Source: Poindextera sp036494815 (GTDB lineage: Bacteria; Pseudomonadota; Alphaproteobacteria; Caulobacterales; Caulobacteraceae). From it: a stretch of 64,000 nucleotides of DNA. Both the position numbers and the translations under genes were made by a program. Shown here in pieces: positions 18,492-26,937 of this stretch. The stretch lies in assembly GCA_036494815.1 (NCBI GenBank), contig DASXNV010000060.1, positions 1-64,000 of the forward strand, read 5' to 3'. The notes under the pieces are model-generated. The model was given only the letters and a program-made list of their open reading frames with translations, did not search any database and had not been told where the DNA came from. Numbering within the stretch: the first letter of the stretch is position 1; the number at the start of each line of letters is the position of its first letter.

Positions 18492-18515
18492 AAAATCTTC
18501 CGCAGCCGTTGCATC

Positions 18516-18526
18516 TGGTATGACCA
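18516..18526. promoter_or_regulatory. Operator TGGT-N3-ACCA before the TonB receptor gene
   Basis: TGGTATGACCA is the exact reverse complement of the site at 17096-17106. It lies 62 bases upstream of the receptor ATG and 79 bases after the manD stop. This implies a separate, co-regulated promoter for the receptor in addition to any readthrough from manD. Confidence 0.6.
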
Positions 18527-18587
18527 ATATGATAGGCAGCGACCAAGAACGCGACGACTCGCTGACCGAATAAGCAGGGGAGAGATT

Positions 18588-20843
18588 ATGAACCGTCTTT
18601 TATCAAATACCGCATTGTCCACTTGGCTCATCGGGGGTCTGGCCGCCGTCAGCCTCGCCGGCGTGGCCCAGGCGCAAACCGCCGCCCCCGCTGCTGACGC
18701 CCAGCCGCAGGCCATGGGCGAAATCGTGGTCACGGCGCAAAAGCGCGCTGAGCGTCTGCAGGACGTTCCCCAGGCGGTGCAGGCAGTCACCGGCGCCAAA
18801 CTGACCTCGGACGGAGTGCGCGAGTTCGCCGACCTGTCCAAGGTCGCCCCGTCCCTGGTGGTGCGGCCCGCCGAACAGCCGGTCAACGCCTCGGTCTCGG
18901 TCCGCGGTATCGGCACCTTCGCCTTCAGCATCGGCGTCGAGCCCAGCGTGGCGGTGCAGGTGGACGACGTGCCCGTGGCCTTCCAGGCCCGCGCCTTCGC
19001 CGACCTGTCCGATATCCAGCGCATAGAAGTCCTGCGCGGTCCCCAGAGCACCCTCTATGGCAAGTCGGCCTCGGCCGGCCTCATCAACATCGTCACCCCC
19101 GGCCCGACCAAGACCCTCACCGGCCGTGTGAACGTCCTGGCCACAGGCGATGGCGAATACAATGTGGGCGGTGTCGCCTCCGGCCCGATCACTGACGACC
19201 TGGGCTTCCGGCTCAGCGCCAACTACGACGATTTCGGCGGCAACGTCAAAAATCTGTTCAACGGCGACACCACCAACGGCCACCAGCAGGGTTCGCTCTA
19301 CGGCAAGCTGACCTGGTCGCCGACCAACCGGTTCAAGGCGACCCTGGGCCTGAACTACATCAACGGCGACACCACCATTGGTCGGCCGTTCGTGGTGGTC
19401 TCGCCGACGGCGAACCTGCGGGGCAATTCCGCCCAGCCGCAATCGGTCTGGGCGCCTGGCGTCCTGGTCGGGCCTGATAACATCGACATCGACAACAACT
19501 ACGCCTCGGGCACCGACTATCACGGCTTCGGTCAGTCGCTGAAGATGACCGAAGACCTGGGCGGCGCGACCCTGATGTCGATCACGTCTCACGACGACTA
19601 CGCCCTGCACGACCGCCTGGACCAGGACGAGTCCGCCCTGGCCAGCCCGGACAACCGTCAGATCGGCACCTTCCGCGCCACCCAGTGGACCCAGGAAGTT
19701 CGCCTGGTGTCCTCCGCCAACCAGCCCCTGCGCTATACCCTGGGCGCCTTCTACGCCGGGGTGCACGAAACTCGCGATTTCACCCGCGGGCCTTTCTATT
19801 CCTTGGCCAACTGGAACGCCTCGTCCAATTCGGATCAGGAAGCCGTGTTCGGCCAATTCGATTGGGAGTTCCTGCCCAAGACCACGGCCACCGCCGGCGT
19901 GCGCTATCAGCACGAGGCGATCGACTACACCTTCCTCGACGTCCTCAATGGCGGCGCCTTCTTCCATGGCGGGGCCACCGACGACGCGGTGACCTATCGT
20001 TTGGCGCTGAACCACAAGATCACCGACGATCTGATGGTCTACGCCTCCTATGCGACCGGCCATAAGGGGCCGACCTACGACCTCTCCACCGGCTTCAACA
20101 ACAATCGGGCCCTGGGTGGCCCGGTGCGCCCGGAAGAGTCAGGCAGTTGGGAATTGGGCGCCCGCACTCAGTTCTTCGAGCGGCGCCTGACCCTGAACCT
20201 GACGGCGTTCGACGCCCTCTATCGCGACTTCCAGGCTCAGGGCATCGAAACCCTGGCCGACGGCACGGTGAACTATCGCCTGGCCAATGTGGGCCGTATC
20301 CACACCCGCGGGATCGAGCTGGAAAGCTCGGGCCGGATCGGCGATTTGCAACTGGGCGCTTCGGCCGCTTATCTGGACGCCGAGATCAGCAGCTTCCCGC
20401 TGGCCCAATGCTATCCTCTGCAGACGGCGGCCGAGGGCTGCACCGGCTCGCCGACCCGCCAAAACCTGGCCGGCGCCACGCCGCCCCAGGCGCCCAAGTG
20501 GAAGCTGACTGCCGACTTCAACTACGAACATCCGCTGGGTTTCCTGCCGGTGAACGGCGTCGTGCAGGGTGTCTACAGCTACCAGAGCACGATCAACTTC
20601 TCTCTGAGCCAGGATCCGCAGACCATCCAGAAGAGCTATGGGATCTTCAACCTGTCGGCGGGGGTCCGCGATCCCGTCCGTCACTACGAGATCATGGCCT
20701 TCGTCAACAACCTCTTCGACCAGCACTATTATGTGGACATGTTTAATTCGTCGGGCAGCTACGCCAACCAGATCGCGACCCAGGCCCTGCTGCCGCGGGA
20801 CTTCTCACGTTATGCCGGCGTAAGGGCGTCGTACTCGTTCTAA
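18588..20843 (+). CDS. TonB-dependent receptor, probable glucuronide uptake
   Basis: 751 residues. A signal peptide ends at AQA about residue 29, followed by the TonB-box region MGEIVVTAQKR and a plug domain with VSVRGIGTF and LRGPQSTLYGK. A 22-strand barrel ends in a C-terminal Phe (GVRASYSF). The chosen ATG follows GGGGAGAG. An in-frame ATG-less upstream extension to 18483 lacks a signal peptide and is rejected. Active outer-membrane import of a glucuronic-acid-containing glycoside is inferred from the flanking catabolic genes and the shared operator, since receptor specificity cannot be read from sequence. Confidence 0.88.
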   Translation: MNRLLSNTALSTWLIGGLAAVSLAGVAQAQTAAPAADAQPQAMGEIVVTAQKRAERLQDVPQAVQAVTGAKLTSDGVREFADLSKVAPSLVVRPAEQPVNASVSVRGIGTFAFSIGVEPSVAVQVDDVPVAFQARAFADLSDIQRIEVLRGPQSTLYGKSASAGLINIVTPGPTKTLTGRVNVLATGDGEYNVGGVASGPITDDLGFRLSANYDDFGGNVKNLFNGDTTNGHQQGSLYGKLTWSPTNRFKATLGLNYINGDTTIGRPFVVVSPTANLRGNSAQPQSVWAPGVLVGPDNIDIDNNYASGTDYHGFGQSLKMTEDLGGATLMSITSHDDYALHDRLDQDESALASPDNRQIGTFRATQWTQEVRLVSSANQPLRYTLGAFYAGVHETRDFTRGPFYSLANWNASSNSDQEAVFGQFDWEFLPKTTATAGVRYQHEAIDYTFLDVLNGGAFFHGGATDDAVTYRLALNHKITDDLMVYASYATGHKGPTYDLSTGFNNNRALGGPVRPEESGSWELGARTQFFERRLTLNLTAFDALYRDFQAQGIETLADGTVNYRLANVGRIHTRGIELESSGRIGDLQLGASAAYLDAEISSFPLAQCYPLQTAAEGCTGSPTRQNLAGATPPQAPKWKLTADFNYEHPLGFLPVNGVVQGVYSYQSTINFSLSQDPQTIQKSYGIFNLSAGVRDPVRHYEIMAFVNNLFDQHYYVDMFNSSGSYANQIATQALLPRDFSRYAGVRASYSF

Positions 20844-20869
20844 GCCGAGCGGCGCCTCATTTGACCAAC

Positions 20870-20898
20870 AGCGGCTCGTCGCATCGCGACGGGCCGCT
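20870..20898 (+). terminator. Stem-loop after the TonB receptor gene
   Basis: Arms 20870-20882 and 20886-20898 pair over 13 positions (one G-U) around an ATC loop. It lies 27 bases past the receptor stop and before the convergent small membrane protein gene. Only two T residues follow the stem, so termination strength is uncertain. Confidence 0.5.
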
Positions 20899-20907
20899 TC
20901 GGCGCGC

Positions 20908-21102
20908 CTATACTGGCTTGTTCGATCCCATGTGGACCAGCACGGCGACCATGACCGAGCCCAGGATCGCCGCCGCCGCGCCGGCCCACTGGACCGCGTT
21001 CATGCCGAGCGCTGCGTGATGGCCCACTATGGCGCCCATGGCGACCACCAGGGCGGCGGATCCGAACTGCGCGGGCCCCGCATTGTTCAACCAATTGATC
21101 AT
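20908..21102 (-). CDS. Small two-helix membrane protein, hypothetical
   Basis: 64 residues from the ATG at 21102, which is preceded by GGGGTGG. Two hydrophobic helices (about residues 13-30 and 36-55) are joined by a short loop with HHAALGMN, and the C terminus is HMGSNKPV. An upstream start at 21150 would add 16 residues before the first helix. It is convergent with the TonB receptor. The function is unknown, and it could be a small inner-membrane accessory protein. Confidence 0.5.
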   Translation of the reverse strand: MINWLNNAGPAQFGSAALVVAMGAIVGHHAALGMNAVQWAGAAAAILGSVMVAVLVHMGSNKPV

Positions 21103-21200
21103 GCCACCCCATACGCACGGACTCGAAAGTAACGACTGCGCATCTCTCACATGACTTGGGCGACAAGGGATCGTGACATGGCCGCGCAGGCTGGATCGCG

Positions 21201-21231
21201 ATGATTTTGGATTGAATCAATCCAAAATCAT
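21201..21231. repeat. Perfect 31-base palindrome of an alphaproteobacterial dispersed repeat
   Basis: Arms of 15 bases (ATGATTTTGGATTGA and its complement) flank a single central A. The downstream words CGTGATCGATTC and TTTAGAGC match a dispersed intergenic repeat known from many alphaproteobacterial genomes. It can fold into a very stable hairpin. No gene is evident in 21103-21381, which this and the next repeat largely fill. Confidence 0.6.
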
Positions 21232-21303
21232 AAAACGTGATCGATTCTAAAGTTTAGAGCGGAATGCGGGCGGAAAACCGCCTCGCACTTTCCTCGTCCC
21301 GCT

Positions 21304-21357
21304 CCAGAGCGCTTCCCGCCAAAGTGGATCCGGTTTGGCCGTCAGGAAGCGCTCTGG
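21304..21357. repeat. Inverted repeat with 13-base arms (AGCGCTTCC type)
   Basis: CCAGAGCGCTTCC at 21304-21316 pairs exactly with GGAAGCGCTCTGG at 21345-21357. The loop holds CCAAAGTGGATCCGGTTTGG, itself partly palindromic. AGCGCTT...CCAAAGTGGAnnCCGGTTTGG elements are widespread intergenic repeats in alphaproteobacteria. With the palindrome at 21201 it makes a composite repeat block of about 160 bases. Confidence 0.6.
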
Positions 21358-21381
21358 TCACCTTGAGACTGAAATGGCGCC

Positions 21382-22284
21382 TCAGGCCACTACGCGCGGC
21401 GACAGAAGGTCTTGAAGGCCTATGTTGCGGTACATCTCCCGACGCATGCGATCGGCGACCGCGTTGACCACTTCGGCGCCGTCCTGCGACGGGTCCACGT
21501 GAACGCGAAAGGGACGCTTGCCAAAGGGAGCGTCAACCACACGGACGATTTGGCAGGCGACTTCGGCAGGGTCGGCGTCGGCGGGCTCCAGGCCGGCAAG
21601 GCCTTTCAGCGCTCTATCGGCGATACCGGCGTAGGGGCCTTCGTCATACTCCGCGACTCGCCCCTTGTCGGACGGAGCGCCAGCGTGGGCGAAGTGGTTG
21701 GTGCCCTTGGTGAAGGCGCCCGGGACCATGATCGTGGTCTCCACGCCCCACAGGGCCAGCTCTGTGGAATAGGACACGGCCAGCGCGTCCATCGCCGCCT
21801 TGGCGGCGAAATAGGGCGCCAGGAACGGGGGCGTCCCGCCGCGGGTCGACGACGAGCCGACCCAAACCAGAAGGCCTTTGCCTTGGCCCCGCAGGTGCGG
21901 CAGCGCAGCGCGGTTGACCCGCTGGGCGCCCAGGACGTTGACGTCGTACTGTTGGATGAACTGGTCGGGGGTGAAGGCTTCCGCCGGGCCGAACACCATG
22001 TGCCCGGCATTGTGGACGATGACGTCCAGACGCCCGGCGCCAGCGAGGATCGCAGCCACGCCGGCCTCGGCGGAAGCGTCGGACTGCACGTCGAGTTCCA
22101 CGGTGCGAAGATCGACGTTGTGCTCGGTGGCCAAGGCGGCGATGGCCGCGACCTGAGGCGCGTTGCGGCCCACAGTCTCGCGCATGGAGGCGTAGACCGT
22201 GTGGCCCGCCTGGGCCAGCGCCTGGGCGGTCATGAGGCCGAACCCTGACGAGGCGCCGGTGACGAGGATGACTTGCTTGGACAT
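21382..22284 (-). CDS. Short-chain dehydrogenase/reductase
   Basis: 300 residues from the ATG at 22284, preceded by AAAGGA. The cofactor motif TGASSGFG is at residues ~8-15, the NAG motif is in VIVHNAGH, and the active-site Tyr-Lys occurs as YFAAK. The C-terminal extension beyond the usual 250 residues resembles classical SDRs that act on ketones or alcohols. Substrate is unknown. It is the second gene of a two-SDR minus-strand unit behind the SDR at 22335-23075 (50-base gap), divergent from a LysR regulator that probably controls both. Confidence 0.82.
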   Translation of the reverse strand: MSKQVILVTGASSGFGLMTAQALAQAGHTVYASMRETVGRNAPQVAAIAALATEHNVDLRTVELDVQSDASAEAGVAAILAGAGRLDVIVHNAGHMVFGPAEAFTPDQFIQQYDVNVLGAQRVNRAALPHLRGQGKGLLVWVGSSSTRGGTPPFLAPYFAAKAAMDALAVSYSTELALWGVETTIMVPGAFTKGTNHFAHAGAPSDKGRVAEYDEGPYAGIADRALKGLAGLEPADADPAEVACQIVRVVDAPFGKRPFRVHVDPSQDGAEVVNAVADRMRREMYRNIGLQDLLSPRVVA

Positions 22285-22334
22285 GACGATATTCCTTTGA
22301 TGATGTTGGCTCTGAGCGAGGCGCGCTAGGGCAA

Positions 22335-23075
22335 TCATATGATCCCGCCGTTGGCGCGGAGGGTTTGGCCGTTGATCCAGGCGCCGTCCGGGCCGGCCAG
22401 GAAGGCGACGGCGTCGGCGATGTCTTCCGGCTGGCCGAGGCGCTCGAGCGGGGCCAGTTTCGATAGGCGATCGACGATCTCCTGGGGCTTGCCGTCCAGG
22501 AACAGCTTGGTCGCCGTGGGGCCGGGCGCTATGGCGTTGACGGTGATGTTGCGGCCGCGCAGTTCCTTGGCGAGGATGCTGGTCATGGCCTCGACCGCGG
22601 CCTTGGTTGCGGCATAGACGCCGTAGGTGGGTTGCAGCATGCCCACGACGCTGGACGACAAATTGATGATCCGGCCGCCATCGCGCAGACGTTTGGAGGC
22701 CTCGCGCAAGGTGTTGAACGTGCCTTTCAGATTGACCGCGATCTGACGGTCGAGCAGGGCGTCGTCGCTGTCGCCGATCGTGGCCAGGCGCATGATCCCA
22801 GCATTGTTGACCAGCACATCGACTCCCCCGAACGCGGTCTCGGCCGAAGCGAACATGCGGGCTACCTGGGCGGGGTCGGCGATGTCGGCCTGGGCGGTGA
22901 TGGCCCGGCCGCCGGCGGCCTCGATCCTGGCGGCCAAGGCTTCGGCCGGAGCGGCGTTGCCGGCATAGTTGACGACGACGGTGAAGCCGTCGCGCGCCAG
23001 GCGCTCGCAGACCGCGGCGCCGATGCCGCCGGCCCCGCCGGTGACGATGGCGACCTTGTTGGATGGGGTGGTCAT
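22335..23075 (-). CDS. Short-chain dehydrogenase/reductase (FabG-like)
   Basis: 246 residues from the ATG at 23075 with GAGGAGAAA just upstream. The motifs are TGGAGGIGAAV, NNAGIM, a catalytic Ser in NLSSSVV, YAATK and PGPTATKLF. Length and motif set fit the classical NADPH-dependent 3-oxoacyl reductase-like family, often annotated as 3-oxoacyl-ACP reductase without a proven substrate. It is transcribed divergently from the LysR gene at 23189 and probably regulated by it. Confidence 0.85.
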   Translation of the reverse strand: MTTPSNKVAIVTGGAGGIGAAVCERLARDGFTVVVNYAGNAAPAEALAARIEAAGGRAITAQADIADPAQVARMFASAETAFGGVDVLVNNAGIMRLATIGDSDDALLDRQIAVNLKGTFNTLREASKRLRDGGRIINLSSSVVGMLQPTYGVYAATKAAVEAMTSILAKELRGRNITVNAIAPGPTATKLFLDGKPQEIVDRLSKLAPLERLGQPEDIADAVAFLAGPDGAWINGQTLRANGGII

Positions 23076-23171
23076 GATGGTTTCTCCTCGTGGCCGCCGG
23101 TGATCGGGGGCTGATGAGGACAATTCACCCCTTTCATGAGTGCGGATAATCACCCATAATCCGGCAACACT

Positions 23172-23187
23172 ATTCGAAGGTGCGAAT
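23172..23187. promoter_or_regulatory. LysR-type palindrome overlapping the regulator start
   Basis: ATTCG-N6-CGAAT lies directly before the LysR ATG at 23189, inside the 113-base divergent region with the SDR pair. T-N11-A palindromes in this position are usual autoregulatory LysR sites. The palindrome is seen and the binding is inferred. Confidence 0.4.
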
Positions 23188-23188
23188 A

Positions 23189-24085
23189 ATGGACCGGCTC
23201 GACGCCATGCGCGTCTTCACCCGCATCGTGGAGCGGCGCAGTTTCACCCAGGCGGCCGATGATCTCGGCTTGCCTCGGTCGTCCGTCACCGATGCGGTCA
23301 AGGGGCTGGAGGCGCGGCTGGGCGTGCGCCTGTTGCAGCGCACGACGCGGCAGGTCAGTCCGACCCTAGACGGCGAGGCCTATTATCAGCGGTGCGTGAA
23401 CCTGATCGCGGACCTGGAAGAGGCGGAAGGGGCCTTCGCCGGCGCCAAGCCGTCGGGCCTGATCCGTGTGGATGTCCACGGAACCCAGGCGCGGCATTTC
23501 CTGCTGCCGGGACTGCCCGCCTTTCTCAACCTCTATCCCGGCATCCGCCTGCACATGGCCGAGGCGCATCAGCCGTTGGACATGATCCGGGAAGGCTTTG
23601 ACTGCATCCTGCGGACCGGCGATCTGGTCGACAGTCCCTTGATCCAGCGGCGCTTGGCGACGTTGGAGCGGGGGACGTTCGCAAGCCCAGCCTATCTCGA
23701 CCGGTTCGGCGCGCCACAAACCCCCGATCAGCTCGAGGGCCACAAGATGGTCGGCCTTGTTTCGCCGCAGACCGGCGAGATCACGCCGTTGAACTTTGAG
23801 GCCAGCGGCGGATCGCGTCAGGTGACCCTGCCCACCTCGATCACAGTGACCGGCCCAGAGACCAATGTCGCATCGGCATGCACGGGCCTGGGGCTGATCC
23901 AGGCCCCGCGATACCGCGTCGAGGCCGAATTGGCCGCGGGCGCGCTGGTCGAGGTCCTGTCGGACTTTCCGCCGTCGCCGCTACCCGTCTACATCCTCTA
24001 TTCCCACACCCGCCAACTTTCGCCGCGTCTGCGTGTGTTCATCGAATGGGTCGCCGAGTGTTATCGCGGTTCACCGGAGAACTGA
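23189..24085 (+). CDS. LysR-family transcriptional regulator
   Basis: 298 residues. The N-terminal helix-turn-helix (residues ~1-60) reads MDRLDAMRVFTRIVERRSFTQ, then AADDLGLPRSSVTDAVKGLE and RLGVRLLQRTTR. A periplasmic-binding-protein-like effector domain follows to the C terminus. The ATG at 23189 is chosen because LysR proteins of this group start MDRL. An ATG at 23180 is also in frame. It is divergent from the SDR pair, which is the likely target. The effector is unknown. Confidence 0.88.
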   Translation: MDRLDAMRVFTRIVERRSFTQAADDLGLPRSSVTDAVKGLEARLGVRLLQRTTRQVSPTLDGEAYYQRCVNLIADLEEAEGAFAGAKPSGLIRVDVHGTQARHFLLPGLPAFLNLYPGIRLHMAEAHQPLDMIREGFDCILRTGDLVDSPLIQRRLATLERGTFASPAYLDRFGAPQTPDQLEGHKMVGLVSPQTGEITPLNFEASGGSRQVTLPTSITVTGPETNVASACTGLGLIQAPRYRVEAELAAGALVEVLSDFPPSPLPVYILYSHTRQLSPRLRVFIEWVAECYRGSPEN

Positions 24086-24194
24086 AGCGCCGACAGCGTG
24101 GCGGCGCCCTCCAGACGCCAGCGGAAGCGCCAGGCGACGCTTCGGCCGCCCTTGGTGCGGCAGTATCGCTCGCGGCCGCCCGACCTTCGCGGCT

Positions 24195-24461
24195 ATGGCG
24201 TTGCTGACGGCTCTTTTCGGCGACGCCCAGCCGCAGGTGCTCTGCACGGCCATGGCCGGCACTTCGTCGCTGGACGGAATGGTCCCTATGCACCTGCTGA
24301 TGAGGGTCTTCCATTCAGCGCCTTGGTTGAGGTTGATCTCTCGCCGCCGCGCCACCGAAACGCCCCCGGCCGTGGTCTGCACAATGGGTGAGGCGCGGCC
24401 CGGACAGCTTCCCGATTCGACCCCACCGCCCGTTCATGACGCTACCCAGCCCCAGCTTTGA
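24195..24461 (+). CDS. Doubtful small hypothetical protein
   Basis: An 88-residue frame in a 356-base gap between the two LysR genes. It begins MALLTALFGDAQPQVLCTAM, has a short hydrophobic middle (MVPMHLLMRVFHSAPWLRLI) and a basic, proline-rich tail. It has no clear ribosome site and overlaps the 3' end of the LysR gene on the other strand by 20 bases. It could be a small membrane peptide or a degraded remnant. Nothing else is visible in 24086-24441. Confidence 0.25.
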   Translation: MALLTALFGDAQPQVLCTAMAGTSSLDGMVPMHLLMRVFHSAPWLRLISRRRATETPPAVVCTMGEARPGQLPDSTPPPVHDATQPQL

Positions 24462-25353
24462 CGTGATCGATGAAGGACCGCAACTTGGGCAGGACTTGGT
24501 GCTTGCCAAGATGGTAGAGGAAGACGCCCGGCGTCGCGGCGGCGAAGTCGTCGAGCACCGGCTCGAGTTTTCCTTCGGCGATCGGACCCTTGGCGGGCGG
24601 CGCTGGCGTCTGAGCCAAGCCCACCCCCTGCATCGCCGCCCCAAGCAGGGTGGGATAGTCATGAGCGATCAAAGGGCCTGAGACAACCGCTTCGATCGAC
24701 GTGTTGCCGTCGGTGAAGGCCCAGGGCGCGATGACGCCGTTCGAACGACGCAGGCGCAAGCAGGCGTGGCGGCGCAGGTCGTCCAGGCGCTCGGGGCGGC
24801 CGTTGCGCGCGAGATAGTCGGGGCTACCCACGACCACGAAGGCGAACGGCGGGGTTAGGCGCACGGCGACCATGTCGGGCGCGATGAACTGGCCGAGGCG
24901 GATGCCGGCGTCGAACCCGCCGGTCGCCAGATCGACCATCTCGTCGCTCGCGGCGATTTCCAATTCGATCTCAGGATAGGCATGGCAGAACGACGCGATC
25001 ACCGGCTCCAGGATCAATGGCACGACGGCCCTGGGAACAGACAGGCGCAGGAGGCCGGTCGGCCGTTGGCCGAGATCACGCGCGGCCTCGCCGGCCGCAA
25101 CCAGTTCCTCAAAGGCGGGACCCGCCCGGTCGAAAAACCGTTGGCCGGCCTCGGTTAAGCCAACGCTCCGGGTGGTGCGGAAAAACAGCGGCGCACCCAC
25201 ACGCGCTTCCATGGCGCGCACCGCCTGGCTCACGGCGGACGGGGTCACGCCGAGATCCGCGGCCGCACGACGGAAGCTATGGCGCCTGGCGACGGCGAGG
25301 AACGCCTCGACGCCGTCCAGGGCGCCGCGTCGGACTGTGTAGTTCTGCTTCAC
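24442..25353 (-). CDS. LysR-family transcriptional regulator
   Basis: 303 residues with an N-terminal helix-turn-helix (VEAFLAVARRHSFRRAAADLG, VTPSAVSQAVRAME) and an effector domain of the type found in regulators of small aromatic or aliphatic metabolites. It is divergent from the methyltransferase gene at 25434 across 80 bases, so that gene and the membrane protein after it are probable targets. No amino-terminal or effector-domain truncation is seen. Confidence 0.88.
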   Translation of the reverse strand: MKQNYTVRRGALDGVEAFLAVARRHSFRRAAADLGVTPSAVSQAVRAMEARVGAPLFFRTTRSVGLTEAGQRFFDRAGPAFEELVAAGEAARDLGQRPTGLLRLSVPRAVVPLILEPVIASFCHAYPEIELEIAASDEMVDLATGGFDAGIRLGQFIAPDMVAVRLTPPFAFVVVGSPDYLARNGRPERLDDLRRHACLRLRRSNGVIAPWAFTDGNTSIEAVVSGPLIAHDYPTLLGAAMQGVGLAQTPAPPAKGPIAEGKLEPVLDDFAAATPGVFLYHLGKHQVLPKLRSFIDHVKAGAG

Positions 25354-25433
25354 AGCCTGTAGGGATTACATCGGATAGGCGAATGGTGGAAGCGGGCTTA
25401 GACAGCCTCCTGAAGCATTGGAGGATCCTCGCA

Positions 25434-26252
25434 ATGACCGATGGACTGGAGGGCGTGCGCGATCACTATCGCGCGACCGGCTTGACCGAGCGGCTGAAGA
25501 CGGCGCTCGCAGCCTTCGGGCCAGAAGATCGGCAGCTCGCGCCCGAACAACTGGGCGCCCTCGACCAGTTTCATACCCGCGGACTCGCGGCGACCGCCGA
25601 GCTTGCCCAACTGGCAGGAATCACCGCCGACAAATCGGTTCTGGACGTCGGCTCGGGCGTCGGTGGGCCTGCGCGTTTTCTCGCCGCCACCTATGGCTGC
25701 CGGGTGACGGGCGTCGACCTCAGCGCGGCCTTTGTGGACGCCGCGCGCTATCTGACCGAGCGTACTGGACAAAGCGGTCAGGTGTCCTTCCAGACCGCCA
25801 ACGCGCTGGCGCTTCCGTTCGACGACGGCCTGTTCGATGTCGTGTTGCTGCATCATGTGGCGATGAACATCGTTGACCGTGGGCGGCTCTATCGCGAAAT
25901 CCGGCGCATCTTGGCCCGAGGCGGCCGATTCGCGACCTTCGACGTCGTGCTGGATCATGGCGAGCCGCACTATCCCGTTCCCTGGGCGCGAACCCCGGCG
26001 ACCAGCTTCCTCTTAACCGCCGCCGCGACGCGCGAGGCGATCGAACCGGCCGGTTTCCGGGCGCTGGCGTGGCGGGACGACACCGAGGCCGCCAAGGCCT
26101 GGATCGCACAGGTGCGCGCGTCGGGGGCGCCGCCGTCGCCCAATCTCGGCGTGGTGATGGGACCGGACTTCGCCCTGCTTGCCGCCAATTTGGGACGCAA
26201 TCTCCTGGAAGGCCGGCTCGGCGTCCTGACCGCGGTGTTCGCGGTCGCGTGA
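25434..26252 (+). CDS. Class I SAM-dependent methyltransferase
   Basis: 272 residues. Motif I is LDVGSGVGGPARFLA (~residues 69-83) and the acidic end of strand 2 is VTGVDLS. Motif II/III is LPFDDGLFDVVLLHHVAMN, followed by LARGGRFATFDVV. The layout matches the UbiE/sarcosine-dimethylglycine methyltransferase group that methylates small molecules. The substrate is unknown. The ATG at 25434 has GGAGG nine bases upstream. It is followed by a membrane protein gene (24-base gap) and faces a LysR gene. Confidence 0.85.
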   Translation: MTDGLEGVRDHYRATGLTERLKTALAAFGPEDRQLAPEQLGALDQFHTRGLAATAELAQLAGITADKSVLDVGSGVGGPARFLAATYGCRVTGVDLSAAFVDAARYLTERTGQSGQVSFQTANALALPFDDGLFDVVLLHHVAMNIVDRGRLYREIRRILARGGRFATFDVVLDHGEPHYPVPWARTPATSFLLTAAATREAIEPAGFRALAWRDDTEAAKAWIAQVRASGAPPSPNLGVVMGPDFALLAANLGRNLLEGRLGVLTAVFAVA

Positions 26253-26276
26253 ATCAGCAGCCTGACGGAGCACAAA

Positions 26277-26810
26277 ATGTCCCCGGCCCCTATCTTCCTG
26301 ATCCATCTGGTTCTGGGTTACGTCCCGTGGCTGTTCTGCTTTGGCGTGTATGTCTGGCCAGGGCTCAAGGCGATGGACCGGGTCGCCGCGCAGCGCGCCA
26401 TCGCAACGCTGCACAGCTTCCGCTTCTTCGGGCTCGTCTTCATCCTACCGGGCGTCGTCGGACCCAGCCTGCCGTCCGGCTTCGCCATTTTCGCCGCCTA
26501 CGGCGACTTCGCGACCGGGGTGCTGGCCATGCTGGCGCTTCTGACCAAAAGAACACGTTCGCTCTTTTGGCTGTTCGTCGTCGTCTTCAATCTCGTGGGC
26601 CTGGCCGACATCATCATCGACTACTACCACGGCGTCCAGTTCGGCCTTCCGGCCCTGGCGGGGCAGTTGGGCGCCGCTTATGCCATCCCGATCCTCTACG
26701 TGCCTCTGTTGATGATCACGCACATCGCCGCCTTCTATTTGCTGGCGCGTCCTCAGCAAAACGCAGATCGAGCCATCACGGGCGAGGCGGCGGCGTCGCA
26801 GACTATTTGA
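26277..26810 (+). CDS. Hypothetical four- to five-helix inner-membrane protein
   Basis: 177 residues with hydrophobic helices near residues 5-27, 48-68, 74-90, 96-115 and 130-158, and a short polar C-terminal tail. Conserved-looking polar residues sit in the membrane (WP, DY, H). It follows the methyltransferase by 24 bases in the same direction and was probably co-transcribed. I do not recognise a family with a known role. Confidence 0.65.
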   Translation: MSPAPIFLIHLVLGYVPWLFCFGVYVWPGLKAMDRVAAQRAIATLHSFRFFGLVFILPGVVGPSLPSGFAIFAAYGDFATGVLAMLALLTKRTRSLFWLFVVVFNLVGLADIIIDYYHGVQFGLPALAGQLGAAYAIPILYVPLLMITHIAAFYLLARPQQNADRAITGEAAASQTI

Positions 26811-26857
26811 AGATCAGTTTTCGGGGCGACGCCGACTTTTCGCTCCTGGCCCAGCTT

Positions 26858-26873
26858 CCCCGGCCGGCCGGGG
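26858..26873. repeat. Perfect 16-base GC palindrome
   Basis: CCCCGGCCGGCCGGGG lies 47 bases past the stop of the membrane protein gene, before the VOC gene. It may be a transcription-pausing hairpin, although no T tract follows. Confidence 0.35.
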
Positions 26874-26937
26874 GCGGAGGAGGGCGGGGCCTAGCTCGCC
26901 GCCCTGGGCAAATTCGCCCCGCAATGGCAGATTAACG

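Noticed and set aside
17160..20063. Long antisense frames opposite manD and the TonB receptor
   Set aside because: Composition matches shadow frames, and the plus-strand products have clear ManD and TonB signatures.
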